Below, piece by piece: positions 14,363 through 21,430 of a stretch of 25,467 nt of DNA. Each line of letters opens with the position of its first letter. The first letter of the stretch is position 1. Below the pieces are notes generated by a model, which worked only from the letters and a program-made list of their open reading frames with translations, had not been told where the DNA came from and made no database searches. The stretch spans positions 1 to 25,467 of the forward strand of contig JAKLEF010000002.1 in NCBI GenBank assembly GCA_022703195.1. The letters run 5' to 3'. Source of the stretch: Candidatus Fermentibacterota bacterium (GTDB lineage Bacteria; Fermentibacterota; Fermentibacteria; Fermentibacterales; Fermentibacteraceae). Made by a program: the position numbers and the translations under genes.

Positions 14363-14965
14363 CTAGTCGAACAGCGTCTTTATCTCCGCCCAGGTGGCGC
14401 AGGTCAGGGAACCGCCCCCGTTGGATCTGATTAAGAAGTCGCCCAGCCCCCACGGTACCCAGACGATGTAATCATCGGTGAAGAAGCTGTGGTCGGCCGT
14501 GTAGGTGGAGTCGCCCAGGATCGACGGCCAGCCGCCGCTCGACATCACGGTGTTGACGACGGCCCAGAACTGCTCTTCGCAGATGATGGGGGAGGCATAG
14601 TTGGCGTAAACTGCGGCATAGTGGGTGGCGGTGACGGAGGTCTGGTCCAGGAGGGCGGCCGGGCCGGAGGAGTCTCCGTTGTAGAGCTCCGAGTAGAACG
14701 ACGATGTATCCCATGGGTAGCTCGAGTGGTGGTAGAACCAGTACTCCGAGTTGTCTGCCGGCCACGGACCCGATGCCAGGAAGTCCGCGGTGTTGAACCA
14801 CACTCCCCTGTACTTCCCGCTCCATGACAGCCAGAATGCGGAACCGTCGTCGTAGCTCAGCGAGCCTAAGGAGCTGGGTACGTAGAGCCGGTGTTCGAGC
14901 CTGAAGCTGCCGTCTGATGCCTGGGTGACGGCGGCTGCGAGGATCAATGCAGCAATGTACCCCAT
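14363..14965 (-). CDS. Secreted protein, paralogue A of a pair (YPWDTS / MSSGGWPS family)
   Basis: The 200-residue protein has a signal peptide (MGYIAALILAAAVTQAS) and one secreted domain of about 180 aa. Shared with the gene at 17167 are YDD-x2-A-x-WL-x-W-x-G-x2-RGVWF, YPWDTS-x-F, a DQ-x2-VTA-x-HYA block, an FW-x-VV segment, MSSGGWPS-x-LGD, GDF-x-IR and a closing TW-x2-IK-x-L-x-D. The pattern resembles the carbohydrate-binding-like or surface domains that candidate FCB phyla attach to sorting domains, but it stands alone here without a sorting tail. The start is ATG 14965 with GGAGG eight bases upstream; the in-frame GTG at 14974 overlaps that Shine-Dalgarno. Periplasmic or extracellular. 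Function unknown. Confidence 0.82.
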   Translation of the reverse strand: MGYIAALILAAAVTQASDGSFRLEHRLYVPSSLGSLSYDDGSAFWLSWSGKYRGVWFNTADFLASGPWPADNSEYWFYHHSSYPWDTSSFYSELYNGDSSGPAALLDQTSVTATHYAAVYANYASPIICEEQFWAVVNTVMSSGGWPSILGDSTYTADHSFFTDDYIVWVPWGLGDFLIRSNGGGSLTCATWAEIKTLFD

Positions 14966-15108
14966 CCCGGCCACCTCCCGGAATCGCGGGATCCCGCCGC
15001 GGAGGCCTTCCCCGGCGGCATCCGCTACACTTCTCCGGGGTTGATATAGGACAACCCGTGTGCGAAGTACACGTCCGCAACCGATCTTGATTCAGAAAGA
15101 TGGACCGG

Positions 15109-16110
15109 TCAGCCCGTCGGAGGCTTCACGACCCTGCCGGTGTTCTCGAAGGTCGAAAGCACCCCCATGTGCCGTTCGACAGCCTTCTCGAACCACCGGC
15201 CGTGGAACCTTGCGATGTAGTTCAGCTTCCAGAGGATCCGGCCTGTCTGGAGAGGCTCCAGCGGGTCCTCGGGCCAGTCCAGCAGGCGCTCGTACCCTCG
15301 CCGGAAGGCCGCCAGCAGGACGGGGTACCGCTCGTCGCCCGTCGCCTCGAGCAGGTCGAGCATGGCCATGGCGATGTCGTGGCTGCGGAATCCGGTGATG
15401 GTGTCCTCGAAGTCGAACGGATGGAGCCTTCCGTGGTGCAGCTTGATGTTGTCGTGCCACAGGTCGCAGTGGATCACCCTGAGGTCCGCCCGGTCGATCC
15501 GTTCGTAGGCCCCCTCGACTAGAGAGTGCATCCTCAGGACTGTCTCGCGGCTTGGTATTGGCAGCCGGGCGAGGGTCCCCTCGTCGAGCAGCAGGTTCGG
15601 CTCGCCGCGCGAGAGCCAGTGTTCGAAGCGCCTCTCCGTGAAGCCGGCGGGAGGGACCCATGCCTTGCCGTGGATGTGCAGCCTGGCGAAGAGGATGCCC
15701 ATCATTTCGATGTTGCACTCCGACAGATGCCTGCCGAGAATCCGGCCGGGGACCCATGTCATCAGGGTGACGTGTCTCGGTTCCGGCACCCCGGCGGTCC
15801 GGAGCTCGAAGACAGGGAGGCCGTCGCGCGTGCGGACCACCTCCGGGGCACCGACATCGGTGTCCCTTGCGAGGGCCTCGAGCCACATCGCCTCGGATCG
15901 AAGATCGCCCAGAGACCGCCAGGACGGATGGCCGAGACGAAGAACGAGCCTCAGGCCGTCGCGGGTCGTGACCCTGAAGTGGAGGTTCGTCACTGCTGCG
16001 AGGAATCCGATCGCCGGGTCATGCAGCTCGTAGCGGGACAGGGCGTGCTTCGCCAGGGCGAAGAGCCGCCTCCTCCTCCCGGCGGGTGTGAGATCCTCGA
16101 ATCTCTCCAT
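15109..16110 (-). CDS. Aminoglycoside phosphotransferase / choline-kinase-fold kinase
   Basis: The 333-residue protein shows the APH fold. An N-lobe nucleotide strand covers about 40-60 (AVTNLHFRVTTRDGLRLVLR), and a hinge TLMTWVPGR is at 115-123. The catalytic loop VIHCDLWHDNIKL (212-224) has D216 and N221. The metal-binding PFDFEDT (231-237) takes the place of DFG. Such kinases phosphorylate small molecules (homoserine, choline, methylthioribose, fructosamines, antibiotics) or proteins (SrkA); nothing here fixes the substrate, and a resistance role is not implied. ATG 16110 has no good ribosome-binding site nearby. It diverges from the VHEWG gene and lies upstream of paralogue A on the same strand, with 143 bases between. 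Confidence 0.88.
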   Translation of the reverse strand: MERFEDLTPAGRRRRLFALAKHALSRYELHDPAIGFLAAVTNLHFRVTTRDGLRLVLRLGHPSWRSLGDLRSEAMWLEALARDTDVGAPEVVRTRDGLPVFELRTAGVPEPRHVTLMTWVPGRILGRHLSECNIEMMGILFARLHIHGKAWVPPAGFTERRFEHWLSRGEPNLLLDEGTLARLPIPSRETVLRMHSLVEGAYERIDRADLRVIHCDLWHDNIKLHHGRLHPFDFEDTITGFRSHDIAMAMLDLLEATGDERYPVLLAAFRRGYERLLDWPEDPLEPLQTGRILWKLNYIARFHGRWFEKAVERHMGVLSTFENTGRVVKPPTG

Positions 16111-16269
16111 ATCTGAGTATCGGCGCTCTCCTCGCGATGGTCAACGAGGACGGCTGTCCGGGCGCCGGTGACACGGCGTCGCGGGTTCGGCATCGTCCCG
16201 GATACCGCACGGTCCGGTGGAGGGATGCAGGGTACCCGCCCGGGCCGCGGTCGACGGAGGGAGGTCCGA

Positions 16270-17157
16270 GTGCCGACGGTTCTCGTTGCACTGATCGCAC
16301 TCGCCGGTATCGAGGTGCACGAATGGGGGGTGCTGACCTGGGACGGCCAGGTGCTGACATCGGCCGGAGCCCCCGCTCCTGCGGTCATCGACCCGGGGGA
16401 GATGGAGACCGGGGCGCCCGTCCTGTGCTTCCACGGCGACGGGTTTACGGGCACCGTGACCGTGTCCTCGCCCGGCCTGCTCGACTGCGTCTATCCCGAC
16501 CCGGACGCCGATGTGGGCCCGCTTACAGGCCTGCGCGGGCTCGGGTCCTCGATCGGCTGGGAGATATCGGCGACGCAGGAGGAACCGGCAGGATACCCTT
16601 CGTGCGGGAGCGGGTCGGCACCGCTCGACTCCGACTTCGCGTGGGCGGCGCCCATGTGGCGCGAGGGCGATGCGCTCTACCTGACGAGGAGTGACGGCTT
16701 CAGCGACAGGTTCCTGTACTACTCGGGCACAATCCGGCAGGGGGCCTTCCCGCCGCCGCTCGAGGGATTCGCCGTGGCGAGCGCGGAGGAGGACACCCCC
16801 GAGGCCGGGATGGTGCTGCTCTTCACGAAGTCGGGCACGGGCGGAGTTCACTTCGTGATCGCGCCGGGGGGCGACGTGACGATGTCCGACGCGGCATCCC
16901 CGTTCATCTACTCGTGCGACGAGGTGGTGGCGATCCTCGAGGGCTGGGCCGCCGGTGACCTGACGCACGAGGAGGTGCGCGCACTCTGGCTCACCTGGGA
17001 GGACGGGATACTGTACGGGAGCTGGCCCACCGGTTCGAGGGCCGTCTTCGTGGTGCCTGACGAACTTGTCGAGAGGACCAGCTCGATCACGGTCGAGCCC
17101 GACCGGGATCAGCCAGTGGAGATCAGGCGGTTCTTCCTGGGCGTGGTCGACGTCTGA
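16270..17157 (+). CDS. Secreted protein with VHEWG motif
   Basis: The 295-residue product of GTG 16270 starts with a short hydrophobic segment (PTVLVALIALAGI) directly followed by EVHEWGVLTWDG (15-26). This V-H-E-W-G motif right after export signals recurs in uncharacterised proteins of Myxococcota and Planctomycetota, as far as I recall. The remainder looks like beta-sandwich material with paired cysteines (near 56, 74 and 109-115) and ends PVEIRRFFLGVVDV. The start is chosen because GGAGG lies five bases upstream, and the frame further upstream (to 16168) is Arg-rich and unsupported. The gene converges on paralogue B with only nine bases between the stops. Function unknown; a periplasmic or surface role is likely. 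Confidence 0.75.
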   Translation: MPTVLVALIALAGIEVHEWGVLTWDGQVLTSAGAPAPAVIDPGEMETGAPVLCFHGDGFTGTVTVSSPGLLDCVYPDPDADVGPLTGLRGLGSSIGWEISATQEEPAGYPSCGSGSAPLDSDFAWAAPMWREGDALYLTRSDGFSDRFLYYSGTIRQGAFPPPLEGFAVASAEEDTPEAGMVLLFTKSGTGGVHFVIAPGGDVTMSDAASPFIYSCDEVVAILEGWAAGDLTHEEVRALWLTWEDGILYGSWPTGSRAVFVVPDELVERTSSITVEPDRDQPVEIRRFFLGVVDV

Positions 17158-17166
17158 CCGGGGGGA

Positions 17167-17775
17167 TCAGTCGAGCAGCGCCTTGATGCTCCCCCAGGTT
17201 TCCGCCTCGAGCCCGGCCATCCCGCCGTGGGTACGGATGATGAAGTCGCCCTCGCCCCACGACTGCCAGAGGGTGCCGTCAGAGCTGAAATAACTGTGGA
17301 ACTCGGCTCCGGGCGTCCCGTCGCCCAGAAGGGATGGCCATCCGCCTGACGACATCCCTGTGTGCACCACGATCCAGAAGTCGTTGCCGCAGGGCACGGG
17401 CGTCGGATAGTCGACCAGCACCGGTGCGTAGTGCGATGCCGTGACCGTGCTCTGGTCGAACATGTCGAGCGGCCCGGAGGCTCCCCCGCCGTAGATCTCC
17501 GCGAAGAAGGCGGAAGTGTCCCAGGGGTAGCCGTCATCGTGGGAGAACCAGAACTCGGTGCAGTCCGTCTCACAGCCGCCCGGTCCCCAGAAGTCATCCC
17601 CGTCGAACCAGACCCCCCTGAACTCCCCCTGCCAGGTGAGCCAGCATGCCGCCTCGTCGTCATATCGAAGCCATTCGTCTGATGCCGCAGGGACAGGCAG
17701 GGGGACGCCCAGGCTGATCAGGTCACCGGCCGAAGATGCCGCGGCTATAATGAAGGCTGCGACGTAACACCTCAT
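17167..17775 (-). CDS. Secreted protein, paralogue B of a pair (YPWDTS / MSSGGWPS family)
   Basis: The 202-residue protein is a clear paralogue of the gene at 14363, collinear over residues 37-202. The matching blocks are YDDEAACWLTWQG (38-50), RGVWFDGDDF (53-62), DGYPWDTSAFFAEIYGG (81-97), DQSTVTASHYAPV (107-119), MSSGGWPSLLGDGT (141-154), GEGDFIIR (174-181) and SIKALLD (196-202). A signal peptide (CYVAAFIIAAASSA) precedes it. It has extra cysteines at 68 and 72 (GGCETDC), which could form a small disulfide loop missing in the sister. The start ATG 17775 follows GGAGGAGGGCGA. It is the last gene of the minus-strand run that includes the OM barrel and the PPAD-like gene. No function can be assigned. 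Confidence 0.82.
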   Translation of the reverse strand: MRCYVAAFIIAAASSAGDLISLGVPLPVPAASDEWLRYDDEAACWLTWQGEFRGVWFDGDDFWGPGGCETDCTEFWFSHDDGYPWDTSAFFAEIYGGGASGPLDMFDQSTVTASHYAPVLVDYPTPVPCGNDFWIVVHTGMSSGGWPSLLGDGTPGAEFHSYFSSDGTLWQSWGEGDFIIRTHGGMAGLEAETWGSIKALLD

Positions 17776-17914
17776 TCGCCCTCCTCCGTTCGGACCCCGG
17801 GTGCGACGATATGCCGCATGCAGGCAGGATGCAACCCGGCAGGGACCATTGCATCGACGCGACCGGGTCTCCGTCTGGAAGGCCGGGATTGTGCCGCCGG
17901 GCACGATGCACCGG

Positions 17915-18487
17915 TCAGAGTCTCGTCCCGCCCCCCAGGGAGAGTTCCATCACGTCCATGGAGAGGTCGGTCAGCCTCTCGCCGCCATTCTCGATCCCGG
18001 TGTCCAGCCATGTCCATCTCGCGCCCAGGCCGAGCAGGAGCCTCTGCGACAGGTTCCAGTCGAGCCCGAGTTCGATGGCGGGCGACACGCAGGCGGGCAG
18101 GTCGAGGGAGTCCAGGCTGCCGCTCTTCTCCCAGAAGACGACCGCGCAGGCGCCGGCGCCGATCCGGGGTTCGAACCCGCGGCCCGGAAGGGGCCGGTAA
18201 AGCAGCATGGCGGTGACGGGAAGGAACTCCACGGACCCCATCGGGATCTCGTCTTCGCCCAGGGCGAACTCGTGGGAGGCGTTAGCGATGGAAAGACCGG
18301 CGGCGAAGGTGCGCGACAGGGCCCGTGAAACCGAGGCTCTGACGTATACGGCGCTGAAGGCCTCGATCCCGTCGGCCTGGGATGATTCCGACTCCACCCC
18401 GTCGATGCAGAGGTCCATGCCCAGGGTCCAGGATCCGCCGGGATCGCATCGTGCGGACGCCAGAAGCGCAAGGATGACTAGAGGCAT
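17915..18487 (-). CDS. Outer-membrane beta-barrel protein (OmpW-like)
   Basis: The 190-residue protein begins with a short signal peptide (MPLVILALLASA). Alternating hydrophobic strands typical of an 8-stranded barrel follow: SWTLGMDLCIDGV, SAVYVRASVSRALS, FAAGLSIANASHEFAL, VTAMLLYRPLP, EPRIGAGACAVVFWE, VSPAIELGLDWNLSQRLLLGLGARWTWLD and a terminal strand VMELSLGGGTRL. The PRIGAGAC...LGLDWNLSQRLLLGLGARW segment resembles OmpW. The final residue is Leu rather than the usual aromatic. The start ATG 18487 follows GGGAGG but sits just downstream of a tight GC hairpin. It lies 86 bases downstream of the PPAD-like gene and may be read from the same transcript. The ligand is unknown. Confidence 0.75.
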   Translation of the reverse strand: MPLVILALLASARCDPGGSWTLGMDLCIDGVESESSQADGIEAFSAVYVRASVSRALSRTFAAGLSIANASHEFALGEDEIPMGSVEFLPVTAMLLYRPLPGRGFEPRIGAGACAVVFWEKSGSLDSLDLPACVSPAIELGLDWNLSQRLLLGLGARWTWLDTGIENGGERLTDLSMDVMELSLGGGTRL

Positions 18488-18501
18488 GCTCCCATCCTCC
18501 C

Positions 18502-18521
18502 GGCGCCGCCGGGGCGGCGCC
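18502..18521 (-). other. GC hairpin directly upstream of the OM-barrel ribosome-binding site
   Basis: GGCGCCGCC (18502-18510) and GGCGGCGCC (18513-18521) pair perfectly. On the minus strand the hairpin ends where the Shine-Dalgarno GGGAGG of the barrel gene begins. It may limit translation or protect the processed 5' end of the downstream message. Confidence 0.45.
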
Positions 18522-18530
18522 CCGAACGGA

Positions 18531-18559
18531 CCGGCCGGGCGGACTGCCCGCCCGGCCGG
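18531..18559 (-). terminator. 12-bp GC stem-loop after the PPAD-like gene
   Basis: CCGGCCGGGCGG (18531-18542) and CCGCCCGGCCGG (18548-18559) form a perfect 12-bp stem with a 5-base loop, 15 bases past the stop at 18574. On the minus strand it is followed only by TCCGTTCG, so it is a weak intrinsic terminator or an attenuator inside the run of genes. Confidence 0.5.
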
Positions 18560-18573
18560 CACTTCACGAATCG

Positions 18574-20259
18574 CTACCTGAGAAGGGTCGCCATCCTCGA
18601 GTCCGAGCCCCCGGGGGTCTCGACCCGCAGGATGTAGAGGCCGTCGGGCACACCGGCCCCGGGGGTCCAGGTGACGTTCATCGCAGAGGCGCCCGGCTCG
18701 CCCTCGAACACGGTCTCGACCAGGCGCCCGGCCAGATCCCGAACCTCGACCCTGACGTGCGGGGCCCCGGCAACGGTCAGCTCCATGGATACCGCGGAAG
18801 AGAACGGGTTCGGACCGAAGCCCCGGATCGAGAGGCCGGGGACCGCCTCGGGGCCTCCCCCGATCCCGGTTCCAGAGAAGACGAAAGTGTCGAACCAGGA
18901 GCCGGGGGCGAACCTGGGATGGGCCTCAGAGCGCCCGGAATCGTCGGTCGCGGCGATGTAGTACTGGACCACCGTGCCCGCGGCGGCGCCGGGGATGGAG
19001 GCCTGATAGGTGTCCCCGCCCGATGAGGACATGGTCGCCTGGGTGAATGCGCCCGACGTGCCGTACCTGTAGTAGAGCCTCGTCATCGTGAGGCTGTTGG
19101 AGGGGTGGCAGCGGATGAACGCGCTCACCGTGACGGGGATGTTCTCGGTCTGGTACTCCGCCACCGGGGTGTGGTCGATCCAGAGCATCTCGGGATCGGT
19201 GACGCCCATGGCGCGGCAGTGCAGGGCGTCGGTGTTCAGCCAGCCGCTGAAGTAGAATCCTACGATGTCATAACCGGGCAGCGCGGCCTGGTACGAGGCG
19301 AGCGCCGGGGCATCGTTCGCGGTGTTCCAGGTCGGGACGTAGACCCTGTCGTTGATGATGATGCTGTTGGTGTAGCCCTCCGTCCCGCTCGAATAGACCC
19401 GGAACACCTGGTACGGGGTGCCGTAGGGGCTCGTCATTCCCGAAAGCAGGTCGGCCATGGCCTCGAGGGCCGCGTAGTCCTGGTGCGACGGAGGGACCTG
19501 CAGGATCAGGATCCTGTCGGGCGAGAGCAGCTTGCCCCAGCAGTCTATGTGGTCGATGTAGGAGGCCTGCGGGTCCTCGGGCGTGAAGTAGTCGTCGACT
19601 CCGCAGTAGAGCAGCATCTGCGAGTCGACCCAGTCCTCGTCGCCGCCGTTCTCGTCTATCACGAGGGCCGACGACATGGACACGCCCAGGCCGGAGGACA
19701 TGTAGTTGCCGCCGGTGTGGATGATGTCGGAGGTGTAGACCGGCATGTCCCAGGCGGTGCCGAGGGCGATCGGGAAGTTGTCGTCGTCGGGTCTGGGCCT
19801 GTTGTAGTCGAAGTCGAATATGCCGGCCGAACCGTCGTCGAGCATGAGGAACCAGGGGCCGTAGTCCCTGACCCAGATAGAGTTGGTGGGCGCGAAGACG
19901 AACGAGACGTTCGCCATGTTCACGCCCTCGGCCGTGAACGCCGAGGTCACGCCCGCCTGCTCGGACGACTGGCATATCACCCAGACCTGAGTGTGGTTCG
20001 AGAAGTCCACTATGACGGTGTACGGAATACCGAGGGGCCAGCGTATGAAGACGCCGGTCATCGGCTCGAACTCGCCGGGGCTCCTGACTCCCTCGCCCGG
20101 GGGCGGGGTGGCGGAGTTGTACGTACCTATCTCGTCGAGCCTGAGCAGCTCCTCCGGGGTGAACCCGATCGGGAGAAGCTCCTCCGAACCGCAGACCGAC
20201 GTCTCGGCCGATGCCGCGAACGCCATGCCGGCGGCGAGAAGGACAAGAGCAATCCTCAT
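18574..20259 (-). CDS. Secreted peptidylarginine deiminase (PPAD-like) with C-terminal sorting domain
   Basis: The 561-residue protein has a signal peptide (1-18), a guanidino-modifying-enzyme domain (about 55-365), an Ig-like domain (about 366-460) and a FlgD/type-IX-like sorting domain (about 470-561, GPNPF...GLYILRV). The catalytic set matches Porphyromonas PPAD: RDYGPW (D132), HIDCWGK (H237, D239), YTNSII (N298) and ALHCRA (nucleophile C348). YNRPRP (R154, R156) matches the PPAD arginines that grip the substrate carboxylate, which argues for peptide or free arginine over agmatine. It should convert C-terminal arginine to citrulline, releasing ammonia outside the cell. ATG 20259 follows GGAGGG. 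It is 19 bases downstream of the flavoprotein gene and probably co-transcribed. Secreted agmatine deiminase is the alternative. Confidence 0.9.
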   Translation of the reverse strand: MRIALVLLAAGMAFAASAETSVCGSEELLPIGFTPEELLRLDEIGTYNSATPPPGEGVRSPGEFEPMTGVFIRWPLGIPYTVIVDFSNHTQVWVICQSSEQAGVTSAFTAEGVNMANVSFVFAPTNSIWVRDYGPWFLMLDDGSAGIFDFDYNRPRPDDDNFPIALGTAWDMPVYTSDIIHTGGNYMSSGLGVSMSSALVIDENGGDEDWVDSQMLLYCGVDDYFTPEDPQASYIDHIDCWGKLLSPDRILILQVPPSHQDYAALEAMADLLSGMTSPYGTPYQVFRVYSSGTEGYTNSIIINDRVYVPTWNTANDAPALASYQAALPGYDIVGFYFSGWLNTDALHCRAMGVTDPEMLWIDHTPVAEYQTENIPVTVSAFIRCHPSNSLTMTRLYYRYGTSGAFTQATMSSSGGDTYQASIPGAAAGTVVQYYIAATDDSGRSEAHPRFAPGSWFDTFVFSGTGIGGGPEAVPGLSIRGFGPNPFSSAVSMELTVAGAPHVRVEVRDLAGRLVETVFEGEPGASAMNVTWTPGAGVPDGLYILRVETPGGSDSRMATLLR

Positions 20260-20278
20260 CGCACCCTCCGTCCTGGAG

Positions 20279-21430
20279 CTACTTCAGGGCCTCCTCCCCG
20301 CCGAACCTCCGTGCGGGGTCGAGTGCCGTCAGAACTTCCGAATCACCCGGGCGCAGCGCCCCGGTGATCAACCGCGACACGAGCGCACCGGTTCCCGGGC
20401 CGAGCATGAAGCCCTGCCCGCACATGCCCAGCGCGGCGACATGGTTCCCCGGGCCCACCCTGCCGATCAGCGGCGAGCCGTCGGGGGTCTGCGGGTAGGT
20501 CCCCCTCCAGGTGCGCCTGACCTTCAGGTTGGCGAGCCTGGGCAGCAGGCCCACCATGCGGGGCGCCACCAGGGGCAGGAACTCCGAGGTCTCGCGCGTG
20601 CAGATGCCGGTTATCGGCGGGTCGGGCGTGATGCAGAACACCACCTGCCCCGTCGTGTGCTGGTAGAAGTAGTAGTTGGCCGAGCCGGGGATCCTCCTGA
20701 TGTCCACGACCATGGGGGTGAAGAACCTCTCGACCGCCTCGGTGACGCCTGCCTCGTGGCAGTCGGGGTCGACCCTGACCTCCGCCCCGGCCATCCCGGC
20801 CACCTCGCGGGCCTGCGAGCCCGAGCAGTTCACGACCCAGCCGCAGGGGTAGCGTCCGCTGCCGGTGACCACAGCCTCGACCCTGCCGCCCGAAACCTCC
20901 ATGCCCGTCACGGCCTCGCCGAAGCGGAACTCCGCCCCCGCCCTGCGCGCCTTCCTGCAGAAGGCATAGACCGACTCCATGGGGCTCGCGCTGCCGTCGC
21001 CCGGCGACCAGGTCCCGCCCAGGAGGCCTTCGCGGGCGATGCCCGGCACGATGGCCGCGATGGTCTCCGGGCCCGCCCAGTCGATGTCGAGGCCCGCCGC
21101 GCGCTGGACGGGCAGCATCCTCTTCAGCAGATCGGCGGTCTTCTGCTCGTAGGCGACATAGGTGTAGCCCCCGCGGAGCCAGCCGATGTCGTCGCCCTCC
21201 TCCTCCCGCCAGCGGCTGAAGGTGGAGATGGAGTCTAGGCAGAGCCGCACCTTCGAGGGTTCGCTGTGGGTCGCCCTTATCCCGCCTATCGCGCACTTGT
21301 TGCTGCCCTGGCCGGCGGATGCGTTCCGGTCGAGGCAGAGGACGCGGAGCCCGGCCGAGGCGAGGTACATCGCCGCGGGGGTGCCGGCGCTCCCGGCGCC
21401 GATCACGACCACATCGTACGTATTGCTCAT
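20279..21430 (-). CDS. FAD-dependent oxidoreductase, DAO family (beta subunit of a dye-linked amino-acid/proline dehydrogenase type)
   Basis: The 383-residue protein has an N-terminal FAD dinucleotide-binding motif (YDVVVIGAGSAG, GxGxxG at 11-16) and the DAO-type GGIRATHS block (49-56). A substrate half with YYFYQHTTGQVVF follows, and near the C-terminus a second FAD contact, GMCGQGFMLGPGTG. Members oxidise secondary or D-amino acids and pass electrons to partner subunits. Here ATG 21430 overlaps the stop of the iron-sulfur flavoprotein gene (ATGA), so the two form a complex-encoding pair, as in HcnBC, LhpBEF or archaeal PDH1. The start was chosen because GGGAGGTG precedes it by six bases; the GTG at 21439 lies in that Shine-Dalgarno. 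It has no signal peptide and is cytoplasmic or peripheral to the membrane. The substrate (proline, hydroxyproline, glycine, opine) is not determinable. Confidence 0.88.
   Translation of the reverse strand: MSNTYDVVVIGAGSAGTPAAMYLASAGLRVLCLDRNASAGQGSNKCAIGGIRATHSEPSKVRLCLDSISTFSRWREEEGDDIGWLRGGYTYVAYEQKTADLLKRMLPVQRAAGLDIDWAGPETIAAIVPGIAREGLLGGTWSPGDGSASPMESVYAFCRKARRAGAEFRFGEAVTGMEVSGGRVEAVVTGSGRYPCGWVVNCSGSQAREVAGMAGAEVRVDPDCHEAGVTEAVERFFTPMVVDIRRIPGSANYYFYQHTTGQVVFCITPDPPITGICTRETSEFLPLVAPRMVGLLPRLANLKVRRTWRGTYPQTPDGSPLIGRVGPGNHVAALGMCGQGFMLGPGTGALVSRLITGALRPGDSEVLTALDPARRFGGEEALK

Noticed and set aside
15109..16110. APH-fold kinase as an antibiotic-resistance gene
   Set aside because: Only fold-level motifs are visible; the family covers many metabolic kinases and there is no resistance-gene context.
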